Source: Actinomycetota bacterium (lineage in GTDB: Bacteria; Actinomycetota; Actinomycetes; Nanopelagicales; Nanopelagicaceae). From it: a DNA stretch of 9,131 bases. The stretch spans positions 1-9,131 of the forward strand of contig WLNK01000037.1 of NCBI GenBank assembly GCA_009699795.1. Direction: 5' to 3'. The notes under the pieces are model-generated. The model saw only the letters and a program-made list of their open reading frames with translations, did no database searches and had not been told where the DNA came from. Position 1 is the first letter of the stretch. Each line of letters starts with the position of its first letter. This document shows, one piece after another, positions 1 through 6,873 of the stretch. The position numbers and the translations under genes were made by a program.

Positions 1-1
1 G

Positions 2-763
2 ATTACCTTTATTACATTCGGTCTTGGCTACTTGGCAATCATTGGTGTTCCACCATTTGCTGGTTTCTATTCAAAGGACATGATTATTGAAACAGCATTT
101 AACTCCGGCGGAGCCAAAGGAATTATTCTCGGTTCAACAGCGCTATTGGGTGCTGCAATAACTGCTTTCTACATGTCACGCGTTGTAATTCTTACTTTCA
201 CAACTAAAGAGCGTTGGGATGACGAAGCTCACCCACATGAGTCACCGTTCTTGATGTGGTTACCGATGGCGATTCTTGCAATTGGATCTGTAACTACTGG
301 ATATCTATTCTCTAGGGGAGATGCGCTAAAGAATTGGCTGGCTCCACTCTTTACCGAACATGTTGAGCACACTGAGCTTCTAAAGCCTGCAGTTGTTTCT
401 GGTCTTGCACTTCTGATGGTGGCAATTGGTGTTGCAATCGCACTCTTTAAATACCAATTTGGTGAAGTTACAAAGGCAACACCGGAAGATGTTTCAATCT
501 TTACAAGATTTGCTAGAAGAGACCTCGGTCAAGATGCATTTAACGAAGCAGTTTTCATGCGCCCTGGCCAGGGATTAACTTCGCTTTTAGTGAAGGCAGA
601 TGAATCAGTAGTCGACGGCGCTGTTCGTGGCGTTGGTCAGATTGCTCTTGGTTCTGGTTCGGTACTACGAAAGCTTCAAACTGGATTTGCGCGTAGCTAT
701 GCGGCGTTAATTCTTATTGGAGCTGTGGCACTTATTGCAGCGATTTGGGTGATTACACAATGA
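2..763 (+). CDS. nuoL: NADH-quinone oxidoreductase subunit L, C-terminal part (5' end outside window)
   Basis: This is the proton-pumping antiporter-like membrane subunit L of respiratory complex I. The open frame runs in from the window edge with no stop, so about 253 C-terminal residues are visible. NuoL is usually somewhat over 600 residues. The visible part begins in a conserved membrane helix reading IIGVPPFAGFYSKDMII. Its Ser-Lys-Asp (visible residues 24-26) matches the conserved Lys/Asp pair in the NuoL channel, from family knowledge. Several more hydrophobic segments follow, then a hydrophilic stretch with VFMRPGQGL, which I take as the region of the long lateral helix, and a final transmembrane helix at the C-terminus (ALILIGAVALIAAIWVI). 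The TGA stop overlaps the nuoM ATG by four bases (ATGA). An internal TTG at position 32 is not a real start. Identity is clear from the motifs and from nuoM and nuoN following in the usual order. Confidence 0.96.
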   Translation: MTFITFGLGYLAIIGVPPFAGFYSKDMIIETAFNSGGAKGIILGSTALLGAAITAFYMSRVVILTFTTKERWDDEAHPHESPFLMWLPMAILAIGSVTTGYLFSRGDALKNWLAPLFTEHVEHTELLKPAVVSGLALLMVAIGVAIALFKYQFGEVTKATPEDVSIFTRFARRDLGQDAFNEAVFMRPGQGLTSLLVKADESVVDGAVRGVGQIALGSGSVLRKLQTGFARSYAALILIGAVALIAAIWVITQ

Positions 764-2277
764 CAACGCTAACTATTTTGGGTCTACTTCCGCTTCTGGG
801 AGCCCTTGCGATTGCGATCGCGCCTAAGTCAAACGAATTGCTAACCAAGCAGATTGCTCTTGCAACGACTCTTATTGTCGCTATTGCTGGAATTCTTACA
901 ACGGTTCAATTCGATTTTGCAGATACCTCACTTCAATTTGTAGAGTCACACGACTGGATTCCTGCTTTCGGAATTAAATACGCACTAGGTGTTGATGGAA
1001 TCGCGCTCGTCCTCATTCTCCTATCTGTGCTTCTTGCTCCGATCGTCGTCCTAGCAGGATGGAACGAATCCGAAGGTGGACGTTGGGGAGCTAAGACTTT
1101 TTACATACTTTTGCTCACACTCGAAACTATGATGATTGGCGTCTTTGCCTCTACGGATGTTTTCTTGTTCTACGTATTTTTCGAAGCCATGTTGATCCCG
1201 GTGTATTTCCTAATCGGTGGTTATGGAACAGGGGAGCGCGCTGCGGCTGCAGTTAAATTCCTTTTGTACAGCCTCTTTGGTGGGTTGTTGATGCTTGCAT
1301 CAATTATTGGTTTGTATGTAATTTCAGGAAAGAATGGTTCACATACTTTTGATATCAACGAGCTATCAAAGTTGAGCCAAGTTATGAGTCCGACTACTCA
1401 AAATCTCTTATTCCTCGGATTCTTTATTGCATTTGCAATCAAAGCTCCTGTTTGGCCACTCCACACTTGGCTTCCAGATGCTGCGCAATCTGCAACACCC
1501 GGAACCTCAGTTCTACTTCTCGGAGTTCTAGATAAAGTCGGTACTTTCGGAATGATTCGTTACTGCCTAACTCTTTTCCCTGATGCAAGTAAGACATTTA
1601 CGCCAGTCATTATTGTTTTTGCGGTTATTTCAATTCTTTACGGTGCATTTCTTGCTATTGGTGCTCGCGATATTAAGCGCCTCATTGCATACACATCGAT
1701 CTCACACTTTGGATTTATCACAATGGGTATCTTCGCGATGACTTCGCAGGCTCAAAGTGGTGCAACGCTTTACATGTTTAACCATGGTTTTTCTACGGCA
1801 GCGCTTTTCTTAGTTGCTGGTTGGATGATTTCTCGCCGCAAGTCATCGACAATTGCAGACTTCGGCGGATTACAGCGCGTCACTCCAGTTATGGCGTGGA
1901 GCTTCTTTATCGCAGGAATGTCGAGCCTTGCGCTGCCTGGTCTATCTAGTTTTGTGAGCGAATTCTTGGTTCTGGTTGGAACTTTTACTCGATATCCAGT
2001 CGCAGCGGTAGTTGCTACTTTTGGAATCGTTCTTGCAGCTCTTTACATATTGATTCCAGTTCAGCGAGCACTTCATGGACCAACTACACCCGGAAATGAA
2101 AACCTTTCAGATTTAAACCTCCGCGAGAAGATTGCAATCGCGCCAGTTATTGCAGTAATTGTGGTTCTTGGTTTCTACCCGTCACCACTTCTTAAAATAA
2201 TTAATCCATCAGCTGCGTATGTTGTTTCTCAGCAAGGATTTAGCGATCCTGCTCCAACGATGAATGAGGACAAATAA
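760..2277 (+). CDS. nuoM: NADH-quinone oxidoreductase subunit M
   Basis: This is an antiporter-like proton-translocating membrane subunit of complex I, 505 residues and very hydrophobic, the usual size. Key residues are visible: Glu142 in FFEAMLIPVYF (the essential membrane glutamate of the family), Lys228 in AFAIKAPVWPLHTWLPDA with His234, and Lys259 in LDKVGTFGM. The RDIKRLIAYTSISHFGF stretch typical of NuoM/NuoN/Mrp proteins follows. I chose the ATG at 760, overlapping the nuoL stop as ATGA, because the protein then begins MTTLTILGLLPLLGA as NuoM normally does. A TTG at 745 would add five residues and is less likely. A weak purine stretch (GGGTGA) lies a few bases upstream. The TAA stop shares its last base with the nuoN ATG. 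The gene is surely part of the nuo operon and translated by coupling with nuoL. Confidence 0.97.
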   Translation: MTTLTILGLLPLLGALAIAIAPKSNELLTKQIALATTLIVAIAGILTTVQFDFADTSLQFVESHDWIPAFGIKYALGVDGIALVLILLSVLLAPIVVLAGWNESEGGRWGAKTFYILLLTLETMMIGVFASTDVFLFYVFFEAMLIPVYFLIGGYGTGERAAAAVKFLLYSLFGGLLMLASIIGLYVISGKNGSHTFDINELSKLSQVMSPTTQNLLFLGFFIAFAIKAPVWPLHTWLPDAAQSATPGTSVLLLGVLDKVGTFGMIRYCLTLFPDASKTFTPVIIVFAVISILYGAFLAIGARDIKRLIAYTSISHFGFITMGIFAMTSQAQSGATLYMFNHGFSTAALFLVAGWMISRRKSSTIADFGGLQRVTPVMAWSFFIAGMSSLALPGLSSFVSEFLVLVGTFTRYPVAAVVATFGIVLAALYILIPVQRALHGPTTPGNENLSDLNLREKIAIAPVIAVIVVLGFYPSPLLKIINPSAAYVVSQQGFSDPAPTMNEDK

Positions 2278-3797
2278 TGATGGGCTTTACCGCGCCAACT
2301 CTTGATTACGCACTTCTGGCTCCGATATTGGTTGTCCTTGCAGGTGCGCTTATCGGTGTTTTGATTGAGGCATTTGCTCCTCGCGCTTCTCGCGCATCTT
2401 CACAACTCTTTATTACTTTGGCGTCACTGGTAACCGCTCTTGCCTTCATCGTGCGCAACCACTCGAAATATTCAACAACTGCTGCAATGGGTTCAGTTTC
2501 AATCGATGGAGCAGGAGTATTGCTTCAGGGTTCAGTTCTGATCATTGCGATTATTTCTGTTTTCTTACTTGCAGACCAAGAGAATTTCACAGCCCTTGCA
2601 GCAGCTCTTCCCGGCTCAGATGAAGAGAGAGTTTCCCTTGCTCAAGATCTTAAAGTGACCGAGGTTTATCCTCTTACACTTTTCGCTGTTGCCGGAATGC
2701 TTCTCTTTCCTGTATCAACAGATCTCATCACTCTCTTTGTAGCCCTAGAAATGCTTTCACTTCCCCTTTATTTGCTTGCAGGCCTTTCACGACGCCGCAG
2801 ATTGGCGTCGCAAGAATCAGCTCTTAAGTACTTCTTGCTCGGTGCTTTCTCTTCAGCATTTTTCTTATTTGGAGTTGCTTATCTTTATGGTTATTCATCT
2901 TCAGTAACTTTCATCGGCCTGCACGAGGCTGTAGTAGGTGGTTCTGGAAATGACATTTTCTTACTCCTAGGAATCGCATTCCTCTCTGTAGGTCTTCTCT
3001 TTAAGGTCGGCGCGGTTCCATTCCATGCTTGGTCACCCGATGTTTATCAAGGAGCCCCAACAGCGGTTACAGCATTTATGGCTGCAGCGACCAAGGTTGC
3101 AGCATTCGGCGCAATGCTTCGAATTTTCTACGTCTCATTTGCTGAAGATTTTCTTCAGTGGAGACCAGCACTCACTGTTATCGCACTGATCACGATGGTT
3201 TTTGGTTCGCTGGTGGCAATTGCACAAAGAGATGTAAAGCGCATGCTCGCGTACTCATCAATAGCACATGCTGGATTCTTGCTTTCTGGTGTTATTGCAC
3301 TTAGCAAATCAGGCCTCGATGCTTCTATCTTTTACTTGTTCGCATACGGCGTAGCTACTGTAGGTGCATTTGCAGTCGTAACTCTTGTGCGAGATTCTTC
3401 TGGAGAAGTTACAGATCTAAATCGATGGAGTGGTCTCGGAAAGCGTTCACCGCTTGTAGCAACCGCATTTGCTGGGTTCCTCTTGGCGTTTGCAGGAATT
3501 CCATTAACAAGCGGATTTATTGGAAAGTTTTCTATCTTCTCAGCGGCTTACGAAAGCGGATCAACGACTCTTCTTATAGCGGGTGTGCTTTCATCTGCAA
3601 TCGCGGCCTTCTTCTACATCCGAGTTATTGTGCTCATGTTCTTTAAAGATTCGGTTGATGACGGTACAAGCGTTGTAATTCCTTCTATCTATACTCAAAT
3701 AACAATTGTTACTTCATTTGTAGTGACTTTTGCATTAGGTGTTTACCCAACACCTCTTATTAACTTTATTGCGAACACTGCAACCTTCTTGCGCTAA
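2277..3797 (+). CDS. nuoN: NADH-quinone oxidoreductase subunit N
   Basis: This is the third antiporter-like membrane subunit of complex I, 506 residues if the first ATG is used. Visible family residues are Glu158 in FVALEMLSLPLYLLAGL, Lys184 in SALKYFLLGAFSS, Lys243 and His250 in LLFKVGAVPFHAWSPDVYQGAPT, Lys273 in ATKVAAFG, and RDVKRMLAYSSIAHAGFLL. A charged loop of about 30 residues (roughly 100-130) separates two early helices. I believe this is common in actinobacterial NuoN. Two ATGs stand side by side at 2277 and 2280, and the upstream GAGGA (2266-2270) is at usable spacing from both. The first overlaps the nuoM stop (TAATG), so I keep it, but the protein could be one residue shorter. 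The stop overlaps the next gene by one base. Confidence 0.97.
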   Translation: MMGFTAPTLDYALLAPILVVLAGALIGVLIEAFAPRASRASSQLFITLASLVTALAFIVRNHSKYSTTAAMGSVSIDGAGVLLQGSVLIIAIISVFLLADQENFTALAAALPGSDEERVSLAQDLKVTEVYPLTLFAVAGMLLFPVSTDLITLFVALEMLSLPLYLLAGLSRRRRLASQESALKYFLLGAFSSAFFLFGVAYLYGYSSSVTFIGLHEAVVGGSGNDIFLLLGIAFLSVGLLFKVGAVPFHAWSPDVYQGAPTAVTAFMAAATKVAAFGAMLRIFYVSFAEDFLQWRPALTVIALITMVFGSLVAIAQRDVKRMLAYSSIAHAGFLLSGVIALSKSGLDASIFYLFAYGVATVGAFAVVTLVRDSSGEVTDLNRWSGLGKRSPLVATAFAGFLLAFAGIPLTSGFIGKFSIFSAAYESGSTTLLIAGVLSSAIAAFFYIRVIVLMFFKDSVDDGTSVVIPSIYTQITIVTSFVVTFALGVYPTPLINFIANTATFLR

Positions 3798-4786
3798 TGG
3801 CTTCATTCGGCATTCCTGATGTTTCACCCGCGCTAGAGGCTGACCTCTCCCGTGGAATGCAATCGGTTGAAGAGTTACTTCGCGAGCATATTAAAGGCGA
3901 TTACCCACTAGTTGAAGAGACGTCTCGCCATTTAGTTCAAGCCGGCGGCAAGCGTCTTCGTCCGCTGCTTACTCTGATCACATCGCATTTTGGAAATCCA
4001 GAGAAAAAAGGAATTGTTGAAGCAGCAGTTGTTTGCGAACTGACACACCTTGCAACTCTTTATCACGATGATGTTATGGATGAAGCTCCTCTTCGTCGCG
4101 GAGTAGAGAGTGCTAATAATCGATGGGGTAATACAGTTGCAATTCTTACTGGCGATTATCTTTTCTCTAAAGCCTCCGATTTACTTGCAGATCTAGGACC
4201 GGAAGCAGTGCGCCTGCAAGCAAAAACTTTTGAACGTTTGGTAATTGGTCAGATCATGGAAACCCAAGGGCCGCAAAACGGTGAGGATTCACTTGAACAT
4301 TACTTACGAGTTGTTGCCGATAAAACTGGATCGCTGATTGCAACAAGTGCGAGATTTGGAGCTCTTCTTGCTGGTGCCCCACGAGATCAAGTCGAATCCC
4401 TTACCGAATTTGGCGAGCAAATTGGCGTTGCATTCCAATTGGCCGATGATGTTATTGATATCGCTAGTGAATCCAATCAATCGGGAAAAACACCTGGAAC
4501 AGATTTAAGAGAGGGTGTTCCTACCCTTGTAACCCTGAATGTTATGAAATCTACAAATACCGCGGATAAAGAATTGAAGAAGTTATTGAGCAAGCCAATT
4601 CATGATGAAAAAACTGTAAAACAAGTTTTGAAGGCACTTCGTTCTCATGTCGCCTTAGAACAATCTCGCGAGCAGTTACTTCAAATAGCTAAAGGTGCAA
4701 GAACACTTCTTGGTCCTCTTCCAGTCACTGATGCAACTGGAGCGCTCTTTTCGCTATGCGATGCTGTTATTGACCGCTCTGTTTGA
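3797..4786 (+). CDS. Long-chain polyprenyl diphosphate synthase (trans-isoprenyl diphosphate synthase)
   Basis: This enzyme condenses isopentenyl diphosphate units onto an allylic diphosphate to build a long all-trans isoprenoid chain, probably the menaquinone tail. The 329 residues show the whole fold: GGKRLRP at 50-56 (substrate-binding basic motif), first aspartate-rich motif DDVMD at 91-95, RRG after it, DKTGSL near 175-180, GVAFQLADDVID with the second aspartate motif at 217-221, and GKTPGTDLREG near 230-240. The residue five before the first motif is Ala86. A small residue there is typical of long-chain synthases, whereas farnesyl and many geranylgeranyl synthases carry an aromatic, so I infer a product longer than C20. 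The exact length cannot be read from sequence. The ATG overlaps the nuoN stop by one base and there is no evident Shine-Dalgarno, so it is likely coupled to the nuo operon. Its last 33 bases overlap the convergent rarD-like gene. Confidence 0.93.
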   Translation: MASFGIPDVSPALEADLSRGMQSVEELLREHIKGDYPLVEETSRHLVQAGGKRLRPLLTLITSHFGNPEKKGIVEAAVVCELTHLATLYHDDVMDEAPLRRGVESANNRWGNTVAILTGDYLFSKASDLLADLGPEAVRLQAKTFERLVIGQIMETQGPQNGEDSLEHYLRVVADKTGSLIATSARFGALLAGAPRDQVESLTEFGEQIGVAFQLADDVIDIASESNQSGKTPGTDLREGVPTLVTLNVMKSTNTADKELKKLLSKPIHDEKTVKQVLKALRSHVALEQSREQLLQIAKGARTLLGPLPVTDATGALFSLCDAVIDRSV

Positions 4787-5644
4787 GCGAAATAGATCGG
4801 TAGCTAGAACAACAAGTGCAACCCAAATAATAATAAATCCTGCCCATCTAGCTGCTGGCATATCTTCATGTAATACCCAAACACCAAGTGCAAATTGAAG
4901 TGTCGGAGTGATGTACTGAAGTAATCCAATAATCGTGAATGGAAGTCTTGTTGTCGCACCATTAAATAAAAGCAATGGGATAGCAGTTACGGCGCCAGCG
5001 CTAATAAGTAAGGTCGTCAGGCCGCCACCATGACCGAATTGACCTTTCCCATTAGCGCCAAGAAATAATAGATAACCAAGATAGGGAATTGAAGCAATCA
5101 TTGTTTCGATTGCCAGCCCTTCGAGAGCTCCGAGTCCCAGAGTTTTTTTGATAAATCCGTAGCTGCCCCATGAAAGCGCTAGCGCAATTGCAATCCAAGG
5201 AAGTCGTCCGTAATCGATTGTGAGAATAAGAACCCCAGTGGAAGCTATTGCAATTGAAACCCATTGCATCCTGCGCATTTTTTCTTGAAGCAGGACTACA
5301 CCCATTGCGATCATGATTACCGGATTCATGTAATAACCAAGGGAGGCTTCAACGACATGGCCGTTATTTGTAGCCCAGATATAAACAAGCCAATTGATAG
5401 AAATCAGGAGAGAGGTCGTGAATAGCTTTGTGGGAACGTTCTTCCGCTTAAAAGTTGAAAGAGTGGTCTTCAATGATTTTGTTAGCGCCAGAACAATGAT
5501 GCAAAAAACTGAAGTCCAAACGGCGCGATGTGAAACTATTTCAAGTGGATTAGCTGGTTCAAGAAGTGGCCAATACAGTGGGAAAAGCCCCCACAAGGTG
5601 TAGGCGCTTACTCCAAAGAGAAGTCCAACTCTGTCTCTATTCAA
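4754..5644 (-). CDS. rarD: RarD-type EamA (drug/metabolite transporter superfamily) permease
   Basis: This is a 296-residue integral membrane protein with about ten hydrophobic segments in two EamA halves. RarD hallmarks are visible: an N-terminus with AYTLWGLFPLYWPLL (about 14-28) and SHRAVWTSVF, NWLVYIWATNNGHVVEASLGYYMNPV (84-109), the charged EKMRRMQW (121-128), and GLLQYITPTLQFALGV (240-255). RarD was named from a chloramphenicol-sensitivity phenotype and its natural substrate is not settled, so 'permease' is as far as the sequence goes. The start is a TTG lying directly against the yajQ stop codon (TAA then TTG). The in-frame stop there means no earlier start exists, and the reading MNRDRVGLLFGVSAY fits the family N-terminus. 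No good ribosome binding site is seen, so it is probably translated by reinitiation after yajQ. Its 3' end runs 33 bases into the convergent polyprenyl synthase gene. Confidence 0.9.
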   Translation of the reverse strand: MNRDRVGLLFGVSAYTLWGLFPLYWPLLEPANPLEIVSHRAVWTSVFCIIVLALTKSLKTTLSTFKRKNVPTKLFTTSLLISINWLVYIWATNNGHVVEASLGYYMNPVIMIAMGVVLLQEKMRRMQWVSIAIASTGVLILTIDYGRLPWIAIALALSWGSYGFIKKTLGLGALEGLAIETMIASIPYLGYLLFLGANGKGQFGHGGGLTTLLISAGAVTAIPLLLFNGATTRLPFTIIGLLQYITPTLQFALGVWVLHEDMPAARWAGFIIIWVALVVLATDLFRSNRAVNNSIA

Positions 5645-6133
5645 TTAACGGAAGTTCACAAACTGAACTGCGAAATCCCACTTTGCCTCTTTAATCATTG
5701 CGATTGAATCTTGGAGATCATCGCGACTCTTACTTGTCACGCGGAGCTCATCGCCCTGAATTTGAGACTTCACGGACTTTGGACCCTCATCGCGAAGAAA
5801 CTTAGCGATCTTCTTCGCATTTTCTGTTGAGATACCTTCTTTAAGAGGGCATGAAATTTTATAAATTTTTCCCGAAAGTTGTGGTTCAGATGGATCGATG
5901 TGCTTGAGTGAAACTCCACGCTTAATCATCTTGTCCTTCACAACTTCAAGAGTTGCCTTGGCTCGCTCTTCAGTATCAGCCTCGATATTGATCTTCTCCC
6001 CAGCGAGTTCAATTTTTGCGCCCGTATTTTTGAAGTCAAAGCGAGTATCGATTTCCCGGATGGCCTGATTAATCGCGTTATCGAGTTCCATACGATCAAT
6101 CTTTGAAACTACGTCGAAACTTGCATCTGCCAC
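5645..6133 (-). CDS. yajQ: YajQ family nucleotide-binding protein (UPF0234)
   Basis: This is a small cytoplasmic protein of 162 residues, the normal length of the YajQ/UPF0234 family. It shows SFDVVSKIDRMELDNAINQA at the N-terminus (from residue 5), then IDTRFDFKNTGAKI (28-41), KHIDPSEPQLSGKIYKI, and near the C-terminus LRVTSKSRDDLQDSI and FAVQFVNF. Family members bind nucleotides and RNA, and one in Xanthomonas has been reported as a cyclic-di-GMP-responsive regulator. The role here is unknown. The start is GTG at 6133-6131, preceded by a strong AGGGGG at 7-base spacing, which decides this start. It is the first gene of a minus-strand pair with the rarD-like gene, whose TTG start follows its stop with no gap. 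It diverges from the copC-like gene across only 54 bases. Confidence 0.94.
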   Translation of the reverse strand: MADASFDVVSKIDRMELDNAINQAIREIDTRFDFKNTGAKIELAGEKINIEADTEERAKATLEVVKDKMIKRGVSLKHIDPSEPQLSGKIYKISCPLKEGISTENAKKIAKFLRDEGPKSVKSQIQGDELRVTSKSRDDLQDSIAMIKEAKWDFAVQFVNFR

Positions 6134-6140
6134 GGCGAAA

Positions 6141-6146
6141 CCCCCT
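6141..6146 (-). promoter_or_regulatory. Shine-Dalgarno of yajQ
   Basis: On the minus strand this reads AGGGGG, seven bases before the GTG start of yajQ. It is the clearest ribosome binding site in the window and supports the GTG start. Confidence 0.75.
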
Positions 6147-6170
6147 GAAGTCTTATCAAAATTATTTGGC

Positions 6171-6177
6171 TAGTGTA
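6171..6177. promoter_or_regulatory. Candidate symmetrical -10 element for divergent yajQ and copC promoters
   Basis: The seven bases TAGTGTA read TAGTGT on the plus strand and TACACT on the minus strand. Both fit the actinobacterial -10 pattern TANNNT, offset by one base. With usual spacing, plus-strand transcription would begin near 6183, about five bases before the copC GTG. Minus-strand transcription would begin near 6165, giving a leader of about 32 bases that contains the yajQ ribosome binding site. I see no convincing -35 hexamer on either side, so this is a candidate only. Confidence 0.4.
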
Positions 6178-6187
6178 CCTTTTCTAA

Positions 6188-6703
6188 GTGAAGAGAATCC
6201 TCGTAACGTTCGCACTCCTTGTACCGTCACTTTTAACTTTTTCTACGCCCTTAGCCTTGGCACATGCCCAAGTAGTAGCTCAAAGCCCTGCACCAAGCAG
6301 TGAAGTTTCGGAACTCCCATCCAAAGTCGAAATAACTTTTAATGAGAAGCTAATTTCATTGGGTGATGGAAATCAACTTCAAATGCTCGATCCCGAGGGC
6401 AACGAAGTGACAATGGGGGATTTAGTAACTTCAGGAACTTCGATCTCACGAGAGTTAAATCCTGCAACTAAACCAGGTGAATATTACGTTTCTTATCGCG
6501 CGGTATCGGCAGATGGACATGTTGTAGCCGGCGAGTACACATTTAATTTAATTGAAAATAAAGTCCCTGCTATTGCGATTGCCCCACCACAAGCAGAAGA
6601 TGAAAGTGGTGAAACGGGTCGGAATCTTTTAGTTAGTCTTGTATTTCTCGGATTGCTTCTGGGTGCGGGCTACATCTTTTGGAGATCTCGAGCAAAGAAA
6701 TAG
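6188..6703 (+). CDS. copC: CopC-like copper-binding protein with signal peptide and C-terminal membrane anchor
   Basis: This is an exported protein of 171 residues. Residues 1-25 form a signal peptide: a basic start (VKRI, with GTG read as Met), a hydrophobic core, and an ALA just before His26. Cleavage there would leave His as the new first residue, as in CopC proteins where the N-terminal amine and His1 bind Cu(II). The CopC immunoglobulin-like domain spans about 26-122. Its conserved SADGHVVAGEYTF supplies Asp109 and His111, the other Cu(II) ligands. A Pro/Glu-rich linker (about 126-144) leads to a single transmembrane helix (147-165) and a basic tail, so the domain should sit anchored on the outer face of the membrane. 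The GTG start follows an in-frame TAA directly, so no earlier start is possible. There is no Shine-Dalgarno, so the message may be nearly leaderless. No copD partner is next to it. Function is probably copper binding or delivery. Confidence 0.87.
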   Translation: MKRILVTFALLVPSLLTFSTPLALAHAQVVAQSPAPSSEVSELPSKVEITFNEKLISLGDGNQLQMLDPEGNEVTMGDLVTSGTSISRELNPATKPGEYYVSYRAVSADGHVVAGEYTFNLIENKVPAIAIAPPQAEDESGETGRNLLVSLVFLGLLLGAGYIFWRSRAKK

Positions 6704-6706
6704 GCA

Positions 6707-6735
6707 ATTACCCCCTCAAAGTATTTTGAGGTAAT
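6707..6735 (+). terminator. Bulged hairpin after copC, weak terminator candidate
   Basis: Just after the copC stop, CCTCAAA (6714-6720) pairs with TTTGAGG (6725-6731) around a GTAT loop. After a three-C bulge on the left arm, ATTA (6707-6710) pairs with TAAT (6732-6735). No run of T follows (next bases CTTGCGC), so termination may be inefficient and transcription may continue into tRNA-Tyr. The right arm also contains TTGAGG (6726-6731), a possible -35 for the tRNA. It is 17 bases before TAAATG (6749-6754), a poor -10. Confidence 0.45.
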
Positions 6736-6763
6736 CTTGCGCCCGCCGTAAATGCTTAACCTT

Positions 6764-6848
6764 GGCGGGTTGCCCGAGCGGCCAATGGGAGGGGACTGTA
6801 AATCCCCCGGCTCTGCCTTCGAAGGTTCAAATCCTTCACCCGCCACCA
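6764..6848 (+). tRNA. tRNA-Tyr (anticodon GUA), CCA encoded
   Basis: This is a class II tRNA of 85 bases. The acceptor stem GGCGGGT (6764-6770) pairs with ACCCGCC (6838-6844). Discriminator A at 6845 is followed by an encoded CCA (6846-6848). The anticodon stem GGGGA/TCCCC encloses the loop CTGTAAA with anticodon GTA at 6798-6800. A long variable arm follows, then a T arm with GAAGG, GTTCAAAT and CCTTC. The long arm alone would also fit tRNA-Leu or tRNA-Ser, but the anticodon settles it as tyrosine. It decodes UAC and UAU. It lies 60 bases after copC and 25 bases before the FUSC-like gene on the same strand. Confidence 0.97.
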
Positions 6849-6858
6849 AATGTTTAAC

Positions 6859-6864
6859 TAAACT
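6859..6864 (+). promoter_or_regulatory. Candidate -10 element for the FUSC-like gene
   Basis: TAAACT fits TANNNT and would set transcription near 6871, three bases before the ATG. TTCACC (6835-6840), inside the 3' part of tRNA-Tyr, is a possible weak -35 at 18-base spacing. The ATG has no ribosome binding site, which fits a leaderless message. Confidence 0.35.
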
Positions 6865-6873
6865 AATCTCATT

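Noticed and set aside
745..759. TTG at 745 as nuoM start
   Set aside because: It adds five residues not typical of NuoM. The ATG at 760 gives the normal N-terminus and a standard ATGA overlap.
3425..3646. 73-codon plus-strand frame inside nuoN
   Set aside because: It lies wholly within a well-supported gene in another frame, its protein resembles no family and it has no ribosome binding site.
6764..6870. tRNA-Tyr as an integration (att) site for a mobile element
   Set aside because: No integrase and no repeated copy of the tRNA 3' end are seen in the window.
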